From Verrucomicrobiota bacterium (GTDB lineage Bacteria > Verrucomicrobiota > Verrucomicrobiia > Limisphaerales > UBA1100): a stretch of 7,357 bases of DNA. Location: the NCBI GenBank assembly GCA_028872645.1, contig JAPKDK010000144.1:1-7357 (forward strand). Reading direction: 5' to 3'. A program made the position numbers and the translations under genes. Below are positions 6,411-7,357 of this stretch, piece after piece (the stretch's first letter is position 1; each line of letters starts with the position of its first letter). The notes beneath the pieces were generated by a model, which had not been told where the DNA came from, did no database searches, and worked only from the letters and a program-made list of their open reading frames with translations.

Positions 6411-6487
6411 GGTGGTCGTAGCTCAGTTGGTAGAGTCCCAGATTGTGATTCTGGATGTCGCCGGTTCGAGTCCGGTCGGTCACCCCA
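6411..6487 (+). tRNA. tRNA-His (anticodon GTG)
   Basis: A complete cloverleaf. The extra 5' G (G-1, 6411) faces C73 (6484), the identity pair of bacterial tRNA-His. The acceptor stem is 6412-6418 with 6477-6483 (7 bp, two G-U pairs). The D arm GCTC...GAGT contains AGTTGGTA. The anticodon stem CCAGA/TCTGG encloses loop TTGTGAT with anticodon GTG at 6445-6447, and the T arm GCCGG/CCGGT has loop TTCGAGT. The 3' CCA is encoded (6485-6487). A pyrimidine-rich TTTCTTTTTCG tract follows and may mark transcript end or processing. It stands alone, divergent from mutL. Confidence 0.98.
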
Positions 6488-6506
6488 TTTCTTTTTCGTT
6501 CTGGCA

Positions 6507-6535
6507 TTGACGATTTGCGCTGTCTGCCACATATT
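6507..6535 (+). promoter_or_regulatory. Candidate promoter of the lipoprotein gene
   Basis: TTGACG (6507-6512; five of six consensus positions), an exact 17-base spacer, then CATATT (6530-6535; four of six). The expected start site, 6-7 bases past the second box, falls on or beside the GTG start codon at 6542, so the mRNA would have almost no leader. That fits the lack of any Shine-Dalgarno before this gene. Confidence 0.45.
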
Positions 6536-6541
6536 TGCCGC

Positions 6542-6874
6542 GTGAAATTTTTCCTTTCGTTGTTCTGTGTGGTTGCCGTGGCTGGGTGCGTGGTCATTCC
6601 CGGCAAGCGCGTTTCGTTTAACGACATCAAGATCGGTATGCCGCGTGCCGAGGCCGTGGCCGTGCTGGGTAAACCCCATCGGGTGTCCGCCAAGGGCAAC
6701 GTCGAGCATCTTTACTACAACGAGTCGGCCCTCTATATAGGCATCTTAGGCGTGGGCAAAGATTCCAAGTCCAGCCGCGATCTGGAGGTGAAGTTGGTGG
6801 ATGGCAAGGTGGAATCCTTCGGGAAAGTGGGCGAGCACTTCGAGGAGCCGCTGGAAAGCCCGGATAAGGAATAG
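6542..6874 (+). CDS. BamE/SmpA-like small outer-membrane lipoprotein
   Basis: A 110-residue predicted lipoprotein. Residues 1-16 form a type II signal peptide (VKFFLSLFCVV then the lipobox VAGC, with Cys16 as lipid anchor); the absence of Asp right after the Cys is compatible with outer-membrane sorting. The mature part carries the SmpA/OmlA/BamE-type pattern: FNDIKIGMPRAEAVAVLGKPHRV (about 25-47), a tyrosine-containing strand HLYYN (59-63), then LEVKLVDGKVESFG. BamE proteins support outer-membrane protein assembly, but the same fold occurs in many small lipoproteins, so a Bam role is not established. The GTG at 6542 was chosen because it begins the signal peptide; the frame is open back to an ATG at 6455, but that lies inside tRNA-His. 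No Shine-Dalgarno is seen. After its TAG stop the frame continues open for 36 coding-like codons. Confidence 0.82.
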   Translation: MKFFLSLFCVVAVAGCVVIPGKRVSFNDIKIGMPRAEAVAVLGKPHRVSAKGNVEHLYYNESALYIGILGVGKDSKSSRDLEVKLVDGKVESFGKVGEHFEEPLESPDKE

Positions 6875-6962
6875 GGGGCAATCAACTCAGAAATTGCCGA
6901 CGGCCTCACCAAGCTGGAATCGACTTTAGGCAACAGCGTCTTCGGCAGAATGGTTGGCTCCG

Positions 6963-6979
6963 CCAAACCTTTGGTTTTT
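6963..6979 (+). terminator. Weak candidate terminator after the lipoprotein gene
   Basis: CCAA, loop ACCT with further pairing possible, TTGG, then TTTTT. The stem is short and A/T-rich, so it would be weak. It lies in the 147-base convergent gap between the lipoprotein stop and the asnS stop. Overlapping arms CGCCAAA (6961-6967), TTTGGCG (6986-6992) and GCCAAA (7010-7015) allow alternative longer hairpins, perhaps serving both converging genes. No clear T-run terminator for asnS is visible on the minus strand. Confidence 0.25.
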
Positions 6980-7021
6980 GGATGATTTGGCGAGATTTAG
7001 GTGTTTTTTGCCAAATAGTTC

Positions 7022-7357
7022 CTAAAACGCCGCTGATCTCGGCGTCCTTGGGAACGGAATCACATCCCTCACATTCGCCATGCCGGTGGCGTAGATGAGG
7101 GTGCGCTCGAAGCCGAGGCCGAAGCCGGCGTGGGGGACTGTGCCGTACTTTCGCAGGTCGCGGTACCACCAGTAATCGGCTTTGTCCAAGTTCATTTCCT
7201 CCAGGCGCGCGTCGAGCACATCAAGGCGTTCTTCGCGTTGGGAGCCGCCGATGATCTCGCCGATGCCCGGCGCCAGCACGTCCATCGCGGCCACCGTTTT
7301 GCCGTCGTCGTTCATTCGCATATAGAATGCCTTAATTTCTTTCGGGTAATTCATCAG
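7022..7357 (-). CDS. asnS: Asparaginyl-tRNA synthetase, C-terminal end only
   Basis: The last 111 codons of a class II synthetase that charges tRNA-Asn; the 5' part lies beyond the right edge. The visible sequence matches AsnRS closely: NYPKEIKAFYMR, then VAAMDVLAPGIGEIIGGSQREERLD cut here into its parts (VAAMDVLAPG and GEIIGGSQRE), DYWWYRDLRKYGTVPHAGFG, and the class II motif 3 GFGLGFERTLIY containing the ATP-binding Arg. It ends DVIPFPRTP-SAAF, the usual AsnRS terminus. The ATG at 7354 is an internal Met, not the start, because the NYPK motif lies deep in the catalytic domain. The gene converges on the lipoprotein gene. AspRS is excluded by the IGGSQRE and PHAGFGLGFER forms. Confidence 0.96.
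   Translation of the reverse strand: MMNYPKEIKAFYMRMNDDGKTVAAMDVLAPGIGEIIGGSQREERLDVLDARLEEMNLDKADYWWYRDLRKYGTVPHAGFGLGFERTLIYATGMANVRDVIPFPRTPRSAAF

Noticed and set aside
6455..6541. N-terminal extension of the lipoprotein frame to an ATG at 6455
   Set aside because: The extension begins inside tRNA-His and would bury the signal peptide; the GTG at 6542 begins a proper lipoprotein signal.
6296..6709. Two minus-strand frames (137 and 113 residues) across tRNA-His
   Set aside because: Their core (DSNRRHPESQS, and TRTGDIQNHNLGLYQLSYDH) is the antisense translation of tRNA-His, a well-known source of spurious database proteins.
6733..6966. 77-residue minus-strand frame over the lipoprotein tail
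   Set aside because: It is mostly the antisense of the lipoprotein gene and has no start signal or recognisable content.

Overview
The window reads as chromosomal core DNA from a moderately GC-rich, diderm bacterium. A member of the PVC group, most likely Verrucomicrobiota, is my best guess. That rests on the style of the secreted trypsin-like protease (a CxxC-x3-H patch just before the protease core), on the weak or absent Shine-Dalgarno sequences at most starts, and on a six-repeat ribosomal protein S1. It is inference from protein character, not from a marker search. I see no insertion sequence, prophage, CRISPR array or other mobile DNA.

Layout. From position 1 to about 6290 every protein gene lies on the minus strand. 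In transcription order (right to left) they are mutL (mismatch repair), an unrecognised 86-residue protein, rpsA (ribosomal protein S1), a secreted trypsin-like serine protease, a 71-residue very acidic protein whose start overlaps the protease stop (ATGA), and tyrS (tyrosyl-tRNA synthetase, cut by the left window edge). A strong intrinsic terminator closes rpsA. A Shine-Dalgarno sequence, a candidate promoter and a perfect leader hairpin precede it, so rpsA is probably its own transcription unit. The protease and acidic protein form a translationally coupled pair.

The right part changes direction. A mutL/tRNA intergenic region with two inverted repeats is followed on the plus strand by tRNA-His (anticodon GTG, encoded G-1, C73 and CCA) and a small BamE/SmpA-like lipoprotein gene. 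The lipoprotein has a candidate promoter so close to its GTG start that its mRNA may be leaderless. The 3' end of asnS (asparaginyl-tRNA synthetase) then converges on it from the right edge.

Functionally this is mostly translation and repair housekeeping (two aminoacyl-tRNA synthetases, a tRNA, S1, MutL) plus envelope proteins (a secreted protease and an outer-membrane-type lipoprotein). I do not see a clear new multi-gene system. The points most worth a second look are the coupled protease/acidic pair, in which the acidic protein resembles an orphan antitoxin-like family; the structured rpsA leader; the possible leaderless lipoprotein mRNA with a coding-like extension after its stop; and a G-quadruplex-prone repeat tract in the mutL linker.
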